Shown in pieces: positions 25,469-34,152 of a stretch of 34,152 bases of DNA. A program made the translations under genes and the position numbers. The DNA is taken from assembly GCF_000425225.1 (NCBI RefSeq), contig NZ_KE384331.1, forward strand, positions 117,346 through 151,497, given 5' to 3'. This stretch comes from Pontibacillus marinus BH030004 = DSM 16465 (lineage in GTDB: Bacteria; Bacillota; Bacilli; Bacillales; BH030062). Below the pieces are notes generated by a model, which saw nothing but the letters and a program-made list of their open reading frames with translations, had not been told where the DNA came from and searched no databases. The first letter of the stretch is position 1. Every line of letters begins with the position of its first letter.

Positions 25469-26743
25469 ATGAGTAAAAGATTAAATGCAATATTAGGAGA
25501 TGTAGAAGTAAATCGCGATCTTATATTATTGTTAACCATTGGAGGCTTATATGCTCTGGGCATTTTCTTGTCAAATACATTTGTAAACATTTATTTATGG
25601 AAACAATCTGGAGATTACATAGCGATTGCTTTATATAATTTGTCTGTCTATATCATGCAGCCTTTAACATTTATTTTAGCAGGGCGATGGGCGAAGAAGA
25701 TCGATCGGGTCATTGTGCTTCGTCTCGGGGTTATTTTTCTATCCCTATTCTTCTTAACTGTATTATTTGCAGGCGAACAAGCGGCTACTTATAAAATTGT
25801 ACTTGGTTCTGTTTTAGGTATAGGGTATGGGTTTTATTGGTTAGCTTTTAACGTACTCACATTTGAAATCACAGAACCGGAGACTAGAGATTTCTTCAAT
25901 GGATTTTTAGGATTATTGAATTCACTTGGAGGAATTATTGGCCCTGTATTAGCTGGTTATATAATTTCTCGTTTAGCATCAAATACAGGTTACACCGTTA
26001 TTTTCACGATTTCCCTCATTCTCTTTGTTTTAGCGGTGGTGTGTAGCTTCTTTTTAAATAGAAGATCTGCTAAAGGAAGCTTTACATTTAAACGAATCAT
26101 ACACGAGAGAAAACGCGATGGGAATTGGAAACGAATTTTATATGCACATATTTTTCAGGGCTTAAGAGAAGGAACATTTTTATTCGTAATTTCTATATGG
26201 GTGTTTATCACAACACAAAGTGAATTTGCATTAGGTAAATTTAACTTAGTCTATTCTGCTTTTTCGTTCTTGTTTTATTATATGGCGACGAGATTGATTA
26301 AGCCGCACATGCGGAAGTGGGCTATATTTGTCGGTGGGCTAACGCTCTATTTAGCCCTATATTTAATACTCATTCACTTATCCTATCCGATTTTACTTAT
26401 TTATGCTGCAATTATTGGAATGGCTTATCCAATTATTTATGTACCTTATTTATCTTTAACGTATGATGTGATTGGTAAGGCCTGGCATGCAGCAGAAATG
26501 CGGATAGAATATATTGTGGTGCGTGAATTATTTTTAAATTTAGGTCGAGTCATTTCGATTGGCATTTTCTTGTTGGGAGTATCCTTATTCTCACCCGAAA
26601 CGGTTATTCCATATATTTTAATGATCGTGGGAGTGGGACATTTCGTGATTTATTTCTTTATAAAAGATGTGGAATTTACGAAGGATACAGAAGAAGAATC
26701 TGTGTTTGTGAAAAATAAATTAGCCGATCATGATAATCGGTAA
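25469..26743 (+). CDS. yqgE: MFS transporter YqgE
   Basis: This is a 424-residue major facilitator with about 12 predicted membrane segments. It is split into two halves by a basic cytoplasmic loop (about 196-220, NRRSAKGSFTFKRIIHERKRDG). The first-half motif GRWAKKIDRVIVLRLG (about 71-86) is the usual loop 2-3 signature. The position between sodA and pbpA matches B. subtilis yqgE. The substrate is unknown. The ATG follows AGGAGG (about 25453-25458). Confidence 0.85.
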   Translation: MSKRLNAILGDVEVNRDLILLLTIGGLYALGIFLSNTFVNIYLWKQSGDYIAIALYNLSVYIMQPLTFILAGRWAKKIDRVIVLRLGVIFLSLFFLTVLFAGEQAATYKIVLGSVLGIGYGFYWLAFNVLTFEITEPETRDFFNGFLGLLNSLGGIIGPVLAGYIISRLASNTGYTVIFTISLILFVLAVVCSFFLNRRSAKGSFTFKRIIHERKRDGNWKRILYAHIFQGLREGTFLFVISIWVFITTQSEFALGKFNLVYSAFSFLFYYMATRLIKPHMRKWAIFVGGLTLYLALYLILIHLSYPILLIYAAIIGMAYPIIYVPYLSLTYDVIGKAWHAAEMRIEYIVVRELFLNLGRVISIGIFLLGVSLFSPETVIPYILMIVGVGHFVIYFFIKDVEFTKDTEEESVFVKNKLADHDNR

Positions 26744-26781
26744 ACGGGAGTTCTGTTTCATAGTCGAGAGGGGCATTTAGA

Positions 26782-26790
26782 TGCTATAAT
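26782..26790 (+). promoter_or_regulatory. Extended -10 promoter of pbpA
   Basis: TGCTATAAT is a perfect extended -10 (TGnTATAAT), 36 bases before the pbpA ATG. The -35 region is poor, which is acceptable for an extended -10 promoter. Confidence 0.6.
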
Positions 26791-26826
26791 GACAATAGAA
26801 TATGGTTAAAAAAAGGGGAGAAACTC

Positions 26827-28998
26827 ATGGGGAAAAAGAAGAAAAAGAATAAATCGCACCTTCCCTTTCGATTAAATATTTTATTTTTCGTTGTATTTAT
26901 GTTGTTTTCTGCACTCATTTTACAATTAGGTGTAGTGCAAATCTTGCATGGGCAAGAAGCTCAGGAAGAGATTGATCGTACCGAAAATGTAACAACAAAA
27001 ATACCCGTACCAAGAGGGAAAATGTATGACCGATACGGGAATCTTGTCGTTGATAACAAACCACTCTATTCAATAACATATACACCGATGAAAACAACTG
27101 ATGCGAAAGATCGTTTAAAAATCGCTCAGGACTTAGCAAACCTTATAGAAAAAGATACATCAGAGGTAACGAAAAGGGACAAACAAGATTACTGGATTCT
27201 TACTGCAGAAAATCCATATGCAAAACTTAGTAAGGATGAACAAAAGTTTACAGAAGATGAAGAAAAGGCAGGAGAACCTTCTCCGTATGAGATTCTTTTA
27301 GACAGAATTAAGCCTGAGGATATTGACTATACAGAAGATGAGTTGCAAATCATTGCAATAAAACGAGAACTTGATCAAGCATACGCTCTTTCTCCGCATA
27401 TCATAAAAAATCAAGGTGTAACCACTGCGGAGTATGCTCGAGTTGCAGAACATTTAACTGAGCTTCCAGGAGTGAATGTGACAACAGACTGGGAGCGCCA
27501 ATATCCATATGAGAATTCTTACAAGAGTTATATTGGTGCTATTAACTCTATTCCTAAAAATAGCCTAGAATATTTCTTGTCTCGTGGATACACACGAAAT
27601 GACCGAGTAGGTACCAGTGGATTAGAACAAATGTATGAAACAGTTCTTAAAGGTCAAAAAGAACATATCCAACACACCACCAATAGTGATCAGGAATTGG
27701 TGAATTCTAAAGTGGTTCAAGAAGGAGAACGAGGAAAAGACCTTGTTCTTACTGTGGATATGGAACTACAAAAGCGTTTAGATAAAATTGTACAGAAAGA
27801 GTTAAAGGCCGCTATTGATAAGTTTCCAAACAAAAACCAGTACATGGACGATGCTTACGCTGTAGCGATGGATCCTCAAACTGGTGAAATTTTAGCGATA
27901 TCTGGTCAAAAGTGGGATCGTGAAGACCAAAAGTTTATCGATACATCCTATCTTGCAGCTAATGGTAAGTATGAACCAGGTTCTGCTGTTAAGGCTGCAA
28001 CTTTGTTAGCTGGATATGAAGAAGGTGTTGTTAGAAAAGGTGAACCCATTTACGATTCCCCTATTAAGTTACAAGGGACGGATGAAAAGAGTTCATATAG
28101 GAATTTAGGCGAGATAAATGATATTGAAGCTTTAAAGTATTCTTCCAACGTATACATGTTCCACATTGCCATGCGTATTGGTGGAGATCCAACGTATGAA
28201 CATAATGAAAAATTAGACTTCAATCCTGCACAATTCCAAGTTATGCGTAACTATTATAGTCAGTTTGGGTTGGGGACAGAGACAGGAGCGCGCCTGCCTG
28301 ATAATTTAACCCCTAGCCGAGATAAGGGTGACGACCTCTTAGGTGGTAAAATGATGGACTTAGCTATTGGGCAGTATGACACTTATACGACCTTACAACT
28401 TGCCCAATACATTTCCACTATTGCTAATGATGGATACCGCATGAAACCGCAATTTGTAAAAGAAATCAGAGAGCCAGTTGCTAAACGTGGCAAAGTTGGT
28501 TCTGTAGTTGAATCTAAGGAACCAAAAGTTATGAACAAAATAACAATGGAAGACCATTATCTACAACGTGTACAAAAAGGGTTAAGAGAAGTGTTTTTAT
28601 CTGGTGGTACAGCACATAGCTATTTTAAAGATGTTGATTATAAAGTCGCAGGTAAAACAGGAACAGCTCAACGTTACCACTATGAACCTGTGAAAGATAA
28701 AAACGGCGATATCATTAGGGATGAAGATGGTAATGTAGAAGACTACAAACGAGTTCCTGTAGAAAACTTAACGCTAGTTGGTTATGCACCATATGAGAAC
28801 CCTGAAATCGCTTTTGCTGTTGTAGTACCTGACACAGGTGTTATTACTGGTGGGGGCTATCAGTACCAAACCAATAAAGAGATTGGTAGAGGGCTACTTG
28901 ATACTTACTTTGAATTGAAGAAACAACGAGCTGAAGGGAAAGATGTTTCAGATCAAAGTGATGAAAGTAAAGAAAGCCAAAACGAAGACTCTGAATAA
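26827..28998 (+). CDS. pbpA: Penicillin-binding protein 2A (class B transpeptidase)
   Basis: This peptidoglycan transpeptidase belongs to the elongasome-type PBP2 group. The 723 residues have a short basic cytoplasmic tail, one membrane anchor (about 16-38), a dimerisation domain (RGKMYDRYGNLVVDNKP at about 59-75), and the transpeptidase domain. Its motifs are SAVK (SxxK) in YEPGSAVKAATL, SSN (SxN) in YSSNVYMFH, and KTGTAQ (KTG). A Ser/Asp/Glu-rich C-terminal tail ends it. The place between yqgE and pstS matches B. subtilis pbpA. The start follows GGGGAG. Confidence 0.94.
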   Translation: MGKKKKKNKSHLPFRLNILFFVVFMLFSALILQLGVVQILHGQEAQEEIDRTENVTTKIPVPRGKMYDRYGNLVVDNKPLYSITYTPMKTTDAKDRLKIAQDLANLIEKDTSEVTKRDKQDYWILTAENPYAKLSKDEQKFTEDEEKAGEPSPYEILLDRIKPEDIDYTEDELQIIAIKRELDQAYALSPHIIKNQGVTTAEYARVAEHLTELPGVNVTTDWERQYPYENSYKSYIGAINSIPKNSLEYFLSRGYTRNDRVGTSGLEQMYETVLKGQKEHIQHTTNSDQELVNSKVVQEGERGKDLVLTVDMELQKRLDKIVQKELKAAIDKFPNKNQYMDDAYAVAMDPQTGEILAISGQKWDREDQKFIDTSYLAANGKYEPGSAVKAATLLAGYEEGVVRKGEPIYDSPIKLQGTDEKSSYRNLGEINDIEALKYSSNVYMFHIAMRIGGDPTYEHNEKLDFNPAQFQVMRNYYSQFGLGTETGARLPDNLTPSRDKGDDLLGGKMMDLAIGQYDTYTTLQLAQYISTIANDGYRMKPQFVKEIREPVAKRGKVGSVVESKEPKVMNKITMEDHYLQRVQKGLREVFLSGGTAHSYFKDVDYKVAGKTGTAQRYHYEPVKDKNGDIIRDEDGNVEDYKRVPVENLTLVGYAPYENPEIAFAVVVPDTGVITGGGYQYQTNKEIGRGLLDTYFELKKQRAEGKDVSDQSDESKESQNEDSE

Positions 28999-29019
28999 TT
29001 GGGGATATCTTAAATATTC

Positions 29020-29061
29020 GACAGGATTATGCGAAAAAGCGCATAATCCTGTCTTTTTTTT
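29020..29061 (+). terminator. Terminator of pbpA
   Basis: A perfect 14-bp stem GACAGGATTATGCG / CGCATAATCCTGTC with loop AAAAAG, followed by eight Ts. Confidence 0.95.
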
Positions 29062-29144
29062 AGAAAATATATAAGAAGACTACCTTTGGTGAAGACCATG
29101 AAATTGGGGGTTGAAGCCATTATTCACAATTTAAGGATGTGATC

Positions 29145-29183
29145 TTTACACAAGCTTAACATTTCATTTATATGACCTTAAAG
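29145..29183 (+). promoter_or_regulatory. PhoP-box array upstream of pstS
   Basis: Four TTAACA-like half-sites are spaced exactly 11 bp apart: TTTACA (29145), TTAACA (29156), TTTATA (29167) and TTAAAG (29178). A -10-like TATAAG at 29196-29201 puts them at about -63 to -25, the position known for PhoP-activated Bacillus promoters such as that of the pst operon. Confidence 0.8.
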
Positions 29184-29256
29184 GTATGTCTTTAGTATAA
29201 GAATTGTCAGTTGATACTGAACAGCAAATTCCGACAAATTATTAGGGGGAAAAGAA

Positions 29257-30234
29257 ATGAAGAGTTTCAAGAGTTTAGCACTACTATTTACACTTATTCT
29301 TGTAATTGGTGCACTTGCAGCATGTGGAAATGCACCAAATGAAGGCAATAATGCTGAAGGTGGAAACGGTGATGGAAGCATCTCTGGGTCTGTAGCTATT
29401 GATGGCTCATCTACAGTTGCTCCAATCATGGAAGTTGTAACTTATAACTACCGTGAGGAAGCACCAAATGTTGAAACTTCTCTTGGCGTATCTGGTTCTG
29501 GTGGTGGATTCAAGAAATTCACTAAAGGTGAAACGGATTTAAGTAACGCTTCTCGCCCTATTAAACAAGAAGAAAAAGATATTGCAAAAGAAAATGGAAT
29601 TGAGTACACAGGACTTAAAGTAGCATATGACGGTCTTTCTGTTGTTGTGAGTAAACAAAATGATTTCCTAAAGAACGTAACAGTAGAACAACTTCGTCAA
29701 ATCTTCCTAGCTGAAGCAGGAAACAAAAAATGGTCTGACGTCAATCCTGACTGGCCAAATGAGCCAATCAAGATCTATAGTCCTGGTCACGATTCAGGTA
29801 CATTCGATTACTTTAACGAAGTGATCCTTGAAGAAAAAGAAATGGTTTCTAACGAAAACGTAACTTTACACGAAGATGACAACGTACTTGTAAAAGGTAT
29901 CGCAAACGATCCTTATGCAATTGGTTACTTCGGATATGCTTACTACCTTGAAAACAAAGACAGCCTTAAAGTTCTAGGTATCGACAACGGTGATGGGAAC
30001 CCAGTTAAGCCAAGTGGTGAAACAATTCAAGATGGTTCTTATGATCCGCTATCCCGTCCACTATTCTCATATGTGAATAACGAAGCTGTTAAAAATAATC
30101 CAGCTGTTTACGATTTTGTAAAGTTTACATTAAATAACGCTGGTTCTGCTGCTGAAGAAGTTGGTTATGTAGCTCTTCCACAAGAGAAGTATGATGCTCA
30201 AATGGAAAAAATCAACGAAATTGCAGGTAAGTAA
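29257..30234 (+). CDS. pstS: Phosphate ABC transporter, substrate-binding lipoprotein PstS
   Basis: This is the high-affinity phosphate receptor. The 325-residue precursor has a signal peptide and lipobox LAAC (Cys at about 22), so it is anchored outside the membrane. A Gly/Asn-rich linker follows, then the binding domain with phosphate-contact motifs DGSSTVAPI, GVSGSGGGFKKF and SPGHDSGTFDYF. The SD is AGGGGG. It is the first gene of pstS-pstC-pstA-pstB-phoU, under a PhoP-box array. Confidence 0.97.
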   Translation: MKSFKSLALLFTLILVIGALAACGNAPNEGNNAEGGNGDGSISGSVAIDGSSTVAPIMEVVTYNYREEAPNVETSLGVSGSGGGFKKFTKGETDLSNASRPIKQEEKDIAKENGIEYTGLKVAYDGLSVVVSKQNDFLKNVTVEQLRQIFLAEAGNKKWSDVNPDWPNEPIKIYSPGHDSGTFDYFNEVILEEKEMVSNENVTLHEDDNVLVKGIANDPYAIGYFGYAYYLENKDSLKVLGIDNGDGNPVKPSGETIQDGSYDPLSRPLFSYVNNEAVKNNPAVYDFVKFTLNNAGSAAEEVGYVALPQEKYDAQMEKINEIAGK

Positions 30235-30269
30235 TTAGATTTTGTGAAAACATTGGATGAATACAAAGC

Positions 30270-30297
30270 AGGTGAGGCTTCCTAATAAGCCTCACCT
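30270..30297 (+). other. Intercistronic hairpin between pstS and pstC
   Basis: A perfect 11-bp stem AGGTGAGGCTT / AAGCCTCACCT with loop CCTAAT and no T run. It is probably an RNA-stabilising or partial-termination structure that raises PstS over the membrane components. Confidence 0.65.
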
Positions 30298-30322
30298 TGC
30301 CTTGTGATGAAAGGAGTTTGTC

Positions 30323-31270
30323 ATGATGGGTAATATCAAGGAGGACAAACAAAAAATTGATGTCCAACAGATGATAAATGAAAAAAAATCAACGCAAAAC
30401 AATCTCAAAATTATAGAGAAAATTGTACCCGTCTTTTTATTTCTATGTGCCGCTTTGTCCATTTTAACTACCGTGGGGATTCTGTTTACATTGTTACGTG
30501 AATCCATTACATTCTTTGGGGAACAAGGATTTTTCTCATTTATTACGGGAACGAAGTGGAACCCATGGGCAGGTGATTTTGGTGTCTTACCATTAATCAC
30601 GGGTACATTGCAAATTACAGTTATCTCTATTCTTGTAGCTTTACCGATTGGATTAGCTTCAGCCATTTTCTTGAGTGAATATGCAAGTGATAAAGTAAGA
30701 AGAACAATTAAGCCGACTTTAGAAGTACTAGCTGGTGTTCCAACTGTTGTATATGGTTATTTTGCTGTATCGTTTGTAACACCAATCTTGCGTTCGATCT
30801 TCCCTGAAATCGGTATTTTCAACGCATTAAGTGCTGGTTTAGTAGTAGGGATTATGATAGTACCAATGATTGCATCTCTTTCAGAGGATGCGATGAACTC
30901 TGTACCAACTAGCTTACGTGAAGGTGCTCTTGCACTTGGTAGTACTCGTTTGGAGGTTGCTTTAAAAGTTGTTGTTCCTGCTGCGTTTTCAGGTATTGTA
31001 GCAGCAACTGTGCTTGCCATATCCCGTGCGATCGGAGAAACGATGATTGTTACCATTGCAGCTGGTGCATCACCGAACTTAACCTTTGATCCGTTAGTAT
31101 CGATACAGACGCTAACTGCATTTATTGTACAGGGGATTAAAGGGGATACAACATTTGGTTCAATGATTTATTACAGCGTTTATGCTGTAGGTATGACCTT
31201 ATTCGTATTCACCCTTGCGATGAACCTACTATCTCAATATATTGCTCGTAAGTTTAGGGAGGAATACTAA
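30323..31270 (+). CDS. pstC: Phosphate ABC transporter permease PstC
   Basis: One of the two permeases of the Pst channel, 315 residues with about six membrane segments. It has the conserved periplasmic TGTKWNPWAGDFGVLPL near the N-terminus. The ABC-interacting EAA loop is ALALGSTRLEVALKVVVPAAFSGI (read in the segment about 194-217). The ATG follows AAAGGAG; a second ATG lies one codon downstream. The stop overlaps the pstA ATG by one base (TAATG). Confidence 0.96.
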   Translation: MMGNIKEDKQKIDVQQMINEKKSTQNNLKIIEKIVPVFLFLCAALSILTTVGILFTLLRESITFFGEQGFFSFITGTKWNPWAGDFGVLPLITGTLQITVISILVALPIGLASAIFLSEYASDKVRRTIKPTLEVLAGVPTVVYGYFAVSFVTPILRSIFPEIGIFNALSAGLVVGIMIVPMIASLSEDAMNSVPTSLREGALALGSTRLEVALKVVVPAAFSGIVAATVLAISRAIGETMIVTIAAGASPNLTFDPLVSIQTLTAFIVQGIKGDTTFGSMIYYSVYAVGMTLFVFTLAMNLLSQYIARKFREEY

Positions 31271-32148
31271 TGCTCGGTATGGACGAAACAAAAGTACAAG
31301 GACGCATTAAAAATCGTCAATTGTTAAATAAAATTTTCCGAACACTATTCTTTTTCTCGACATTAATTGGACTCATTGTTCTTGTTATGTTATTAGCTCG
31401 TGTGTTGACTCAAGGACTTGGATGGTTTGATTGGGAATTTATCACAACCATGCCTGCTCCATTTGCGGATAAGACTGGGATACTTGCTGGTCTTGGTGGT
31501 ACGATAGCACTCATGATTGTAGTTGCTCCCGTTTCCATTATTGTAGGTGTTTCAACAGCTCTCTACCTAGAAATGTATGCCAGACAAAACAAGTTAACAC
31601 GCTTTATACAAGTGAATATTTCAAACTTAGCTGGTGTGCCATCAATTGTTTATGGTCTATTAGGATTAACATTCTTTGTCTATATGCTTCAAATGGGATA
31701 TACCTTGATAGCAGGTGGATTAACCCTAAGCCTACTCATTCTTCCAGTTATTATTGTGGCTTCTCAGGAAGCAATTCGTGCAGTTCCAAATGATCTTCTT
31801 GAGGCTTCATATGGAATGGGGGCTACAAAATTACAGACGATTGTTCGCGTCATTTTACCTGCAGCAATTCCGGGGATGATTACTGGTTCAATCTTAGCCC
31901 TTTCTCGTGCAATTGGAGAAACAGCACCGTTAATCGTAGTTGGTGCTGCGACAACGATTTATAGTGTGCCGGACGGATTATTATCTAAGTACTCAGCTAT
32001 GCCGATTCAGATTTATTACTGGGTAAGTAAGCCACAAGCTGAATGGCAGTTTGTAGCAGCAGCAGGAATTATGGTGCTACTCATTGTCTTATTACTCATG
32101 AATGCAACTGCTGTATTTATCCGAAATAAATTCCAAAAACGTTTATAA
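31270..32148 (+). CDS. pstA: Phosphate ABC transporter permease PstA
   Basis: The second permease, 292 residues with about six membrane segments. The family features are [13 protein letters not shown] and the EAA loop [19 protein letters not shown] followed by [13 protein letters not shown]. It is translationally coupled to pstC through a TAATG overlap. Its SD AGGGAGGA lies within the end of pstC. Confidence 0.96.
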   Translation: MLGMDETKVQGRIKNRQLLNKIFRTLFFFSTLIGLIVLVMLLARVLTQGLGWFDWEFITTMPAPFADKTGILAGLGGTIALMIVVAPVSIIVGVSTALYLEMYARQNKLTRFIQVNISNLAGVPSIVYGLLGLTFFVYMLQMGYTLIAGGLTLSLLILPVIIVASQEAIRAVPNDLLEASYGMGATKLQTIVRVILPAAIPGMITGSILALSRAIGETAPLIVVGAATTIYSVPDGLLSKYSAMPIQIYYWVSKPQAEWQFVAAAGIMVLLIVLLLMNATAVFIRNKFQKRL

Positions 32149-32204
32149 TAGTAAAAATCATTTGCTCGATTAAAAGATTACTTTGGATGAAGGAGGATGT
32201 TAGC

Positions 32205-33002
32205 ATGGCTAACAATACGCAAGCTCAAACATCAAACCAACAACAAAAAAGCACGGTATTTGATGTTACAGATTTGAATTTATGGTACGGTGAGGATCAG
32301 GCTTTATATGATATTAATATGAATATAAAACAGAACGAGGTAACAGCAATCATTGGTCCCTCTGGTTGTGGTAAATCAACGTACTTGAAAACTCTAAATC
32401 GAATGGTTGAGACTGTACCGATCGTACGTATTTCTGGATCTATTAAATATAAGGACTCAGAAATATTCGATGATAAATATAAAAAAGAAGATCTACGCAC
32501 AAAAGTAGGAATGGTGTTCCAAAAACCAAATCCTTTCCCGAAATCGGTCTATGATAACGTAGCGTATGGACCACGTATTCACGGGATTCGAGATAAAAAG
32601 ACCTTAGATCAAATCGTAGAGAAAAGCTTACGTGACGCCGCTATTTGGGATGAAGTAAAAGATCGCTTAAATGAAAATGCTTATGGTTTATCAGGTGGTC
32701 AGCAGCAACGTCTATGTATTGCACGTTGTCTTGCTATTGAACCAGATGTCATCCTAATGGATGAACCGACATCTGCTCTTGACCCGATTTCAACCCTGAA
32801 AGTAGAAGAGCTAGTTCAAGAGCTGAAAAAGAAATACAGCATTATTATTGTCACGCACAACATGCAACAAGCAGCTCGTATTTCTGATAAAACGGCTTTC
32901 TTCTTGAATGGAGAAATGGTAGAATTTACTGAAACAGATACACTATTCTCCACTCCTTCTGACAAACGAACAGAAGATTATATCACAGGTCGATTCGGTT
33001 AA
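32205..33002 (+). CDS. pstB: Phosphate ABC transporter ATPase PstB
   Basis: This ATPase energises Pst. The 265 residues show Walker [10 protein letters not shown], the Q-loop [11 protein letters not shown], the signature LSGGQQQRL, Walker [14 protein letters not shown] and the H-loop VTHNM. The start is the ATG at 32205 after GGAGGAT; an in-frame ATG at 32187 would put the SD inside the gene. Only one pstB is present, whereas B. subtilis carries two in tandem. Confidence 0.97.
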   Translation: MANNTQAQTSNQQQKSTVFDVTDLNLWYGEDQALYDINMNIKQNEVTAIIGPSGCGKSTYLKTLNRMVETVPIVRISGSIKYKDSEIFDDKYKKEDLRTKVGMVFQKPNPFPKSVYDNVAYGPRIHGIRDKKTLDQIVEKSLRDAAIWDEVKDRLNENAYGLSGGQQQRLCIARCLAIEPDVILMDEPTSALDPISTLKVEELVQELKKKYSIIIVTHNMQQAARISDKTAFFLNGEMVEFTETDTLFSTPSDKRTEDYITGRFG

Positions 33003-33032
33003 TAGCTCTCGCTAAAGGAAAGGGGTTTAAAA

Positions 33033-33692
33033 ATGGAAATTCGTGGTCAGTTTCATGAAGATTTAGATAAGCTTAAATTTAGTATTAAACGATTAGCTGT
33101 AGAGGCAGTGCAAGCATTTGATGAATCAATTGAAGCATTGTATGCTCATGATGTTGATACTGCTCAGAAAATCAGAGAACGCGATGTAAAGTTGGATAAA
33201 GAGGAGCTTGATATTAATGAACAAGCAATTCTTCTTATCGCAAAACAACAACCTGTCGCAACAGATTTAAGACGTTTAATTGTTGCAATCAAAATTTCTT
33301 CTGATTTAGAACGTATGGCGGATCATGCGACGAACATTGCTAAAAGTACGATCCACTTAGGTAAAGACCATGACCTTACGATTCATCCTGCTTTACGCCA
33401 AATGGCAGATAAGGCAAAAACAATGGTTGATACAGCGATTGATGCTTTTGAATATGAGGATGTTTCCTTGGCTCGTAAGCTTGCTGAAATGGATGATGAG
33501 ATTGATAAGATGTACGGTGAAGTCATTCGTGAAATGCTTGAGCAAACGGCAAATGATCCTCAAAAAATTCAACACATCATGCAGATGGCGTTTGGTGCAC
33601 GTTATATTGAACGCTTTGCAGACCATATCACCAATATCGGCGAGAACATTTTCTACCTTGTAAAAGGAGAATCGTTCGATTTAAATAAGTAA
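33033..33692 (+). CDS. phoU: Phosphate signalling protein PhoU
   Basis: PhoU is a negative regulator that links Pst transport activity to the PhoR/PhoP two-component system. The 219 residues form two three-helix PhoU repeats, with the metal-binding ExxxD-type motifs LERMADHATNIA and IERFADHITNIGENI. The SD is AAAGGAAAGGGG. It ends the pst operon. As I recall, B. subtilis has no phoU at this place, so this arrangement is closer to other Firmicutes. Confidence 0.96.
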   Translation: MEIRGQFHEDLDKLKFSIKRLAVEAVQAFDESIEALYAHDVDTAQKIRERDVKLDKEELDINEQAILLIAKQQPVATDLRRLIVAIKISSDLERMADHATNIAKSTIHLGKDHDLTIHPALRQMADKAKTMVDTAIDAFEYEDVSLARKLAEMDDEIDKMYGEVIREMLEQTANDPQKIQHIMQMAFGARYIERFADHITNIGENIFYLVKGESFDLNK

Positions 33693-33711
33693 AACACACT
33701 ATTAAAGTACG

Positions 33712-33748
33712 AAAGTAGGCATTGGTCATTAACAATGCCTACTTTTTT
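33712..33748 (+). terminator. Terminator of the pst-phoU operon
   Basis: A perfect 13-bp stem AAAGTAGGCATTG / CAATGCCTACTTT, followed by a T run. Confidence 0.95.
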
Positions 33749-33776
33749 CTATTATAAGGGTACATTACTCAATAAT

Positions 33777-33992
33777 AGCCCCCTATTGTTGAAGACTTGG
33801 ATTCGGGATAAAGTGCGTATGGTTCCGTTGCTTTTGTGCAGATCGGCGGGCGGGGGAACGGGGGGCGTTCCTGCGGACGGAGCGCCGAGCCTCCTCATTC
33901 GCAAGCTCCCTGCGGGGTCTCGTCACTCCGTTCTTCCGCTGGAGTCAACCCGTTCCACAGCCCACCTTAGCCGAATGGAGACTAACGGAACC
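33777..33992 (-). repeat. Large palindromic intergenic repeat, copy C (inverted)
   Basis: On the minus strand this copy aligns with copy A along its whole length, apparently at about 80% identity by eye. Its complete basal stem is visible: AACGGAACC (33984-33992) and GGTTCCGTT (33821-33829) on the plus strand are perfect complements enclosing the GC-rich palindrome. The conserved tail (33777-33820, containing TTGAAGACTTGGATTC) lies outside. The GC-rich ORF that crosses it is spurious. Confidence 0.85.
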
Positions 33993-34065
33993 GCCGTAGT
34001 TCTGGAGAGGATGTTCTGATTCCAGGTAGTATAATCCTATCATGACGAGGGTCGGAGCAAATTCT

Positions 34066-34152
34066 ATGAATAAGAAATCTAATCCATATGAGATGGGAAA
34101 GTCCAAATTATGGTCCGTTAATCTCCATAATCGCGTGGAGGGAAGGAAACGG
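34066..34152 (+). CDS. Partial CDS, unidentified protein (N-terminus only)
   Basis: An ORF starts at ATG 34066 and stays open to the window end (29 codons, MNKKSNPYEMGKSKLWSVNL...). GGAG lies 9 bases upstream, and a TATAAT (34030-34035) sits 30 bases before the start. The N-terminus is basic, with no membrane segment yet. I do not recognise it. Confidence 0.5.
   Translation, partial: MNKKSNPYEMGKSKLWSVNLHNRVEGRKR

Noticed and set aside
33735-34019. GC-rich plus-strand ORF of 94 codons
   Set aside because: It runs through the palindromic repeat copy C, has no SD, and its composition is that of the repeat.

Overview
The window looks like a chromosomal core segment of a low-GC Gram-positive member of the Bacillaceae. 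Protein families and gene order follow the yqf/yqg region of Bacillus subtilis (era, yqzL, recO, ccpN, ppsR, dnaG, rpoD, cccA, trmK, yqfO, ispH, cshB, nfo, yqfT, yqfX, ispG, yqfZ, DUF1189, sodA, yqgE, pbpA, pst). A-rich SD sequences, sigma-A-like promoters and U-tailed hairpin terminators fit this. A moderately halophilic or marine genus is possible, but the sequence alone does not fix the genus.

Layout. Bases 1-212 hold a large palindromic repeat (copy A). Then come era, yqzL and recO (441-2367), ccpN and ppsR (2603-4061), and a 590-base gene-free leader before dnaG and rpoD (4652-7630). They are followed by a small membrane protein, cytochrome c550, trmK and yqfO (7810-10749). The next block alternates strands: ispH(-), cshB(+), nfo and yqfT(-), a membrane-anchored lytic transglycosylase(+), yqfX(+), ispG and yqfZ(-), an NfeD-type protein(+), a chemoreceptor(+) and DUF1189(-). 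After that come the phosphate transporter nptA, a degenerate repeat (copy B), a tRNA cluster (Asn, Met, His, Ile2, Ser; then Phe), sodA, yqgE, pbpA and the operon pstS-pstC-pstA-pstB-phoU. Repeat copy C lies inverted near the right end, followed by the first 29 codons of an unidentified gene.

How the genes work together. The left half is information processing (GTPase ribosome assembly, RecFOR repair, primase, housekeeping sigma factor) with carbon-flow regulators (CcpN, PpsR). The middle holds isoprenoid synthesis (IspH, IspG) and envelope functions. The right end is phosphate acquisition: a Na+/Pi-type carrier with a PhoU-like tail, and a high-affinity Pst ABC transporter with PhoU. Four 11-bp-phased PhoP-box half-sites precede pstS, and three weaker ones precede nptA.

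Most unusual features. (1) In the tRNA cluster, the first tRNA of each of the two blocks (Asn, Phe) is preceded by a duplicate of its own first 23-24 nucleotides, joined at the same D-stem position to a conserved element of about 150 bp that folds into two hairpins. I do not recognise this element. (2) Three copies of a long palindromic intergenic repeat show compensatory changes in the stems. (3) Two gene-free leaders, before dnaG and before ccpN, look like structured RNAs.
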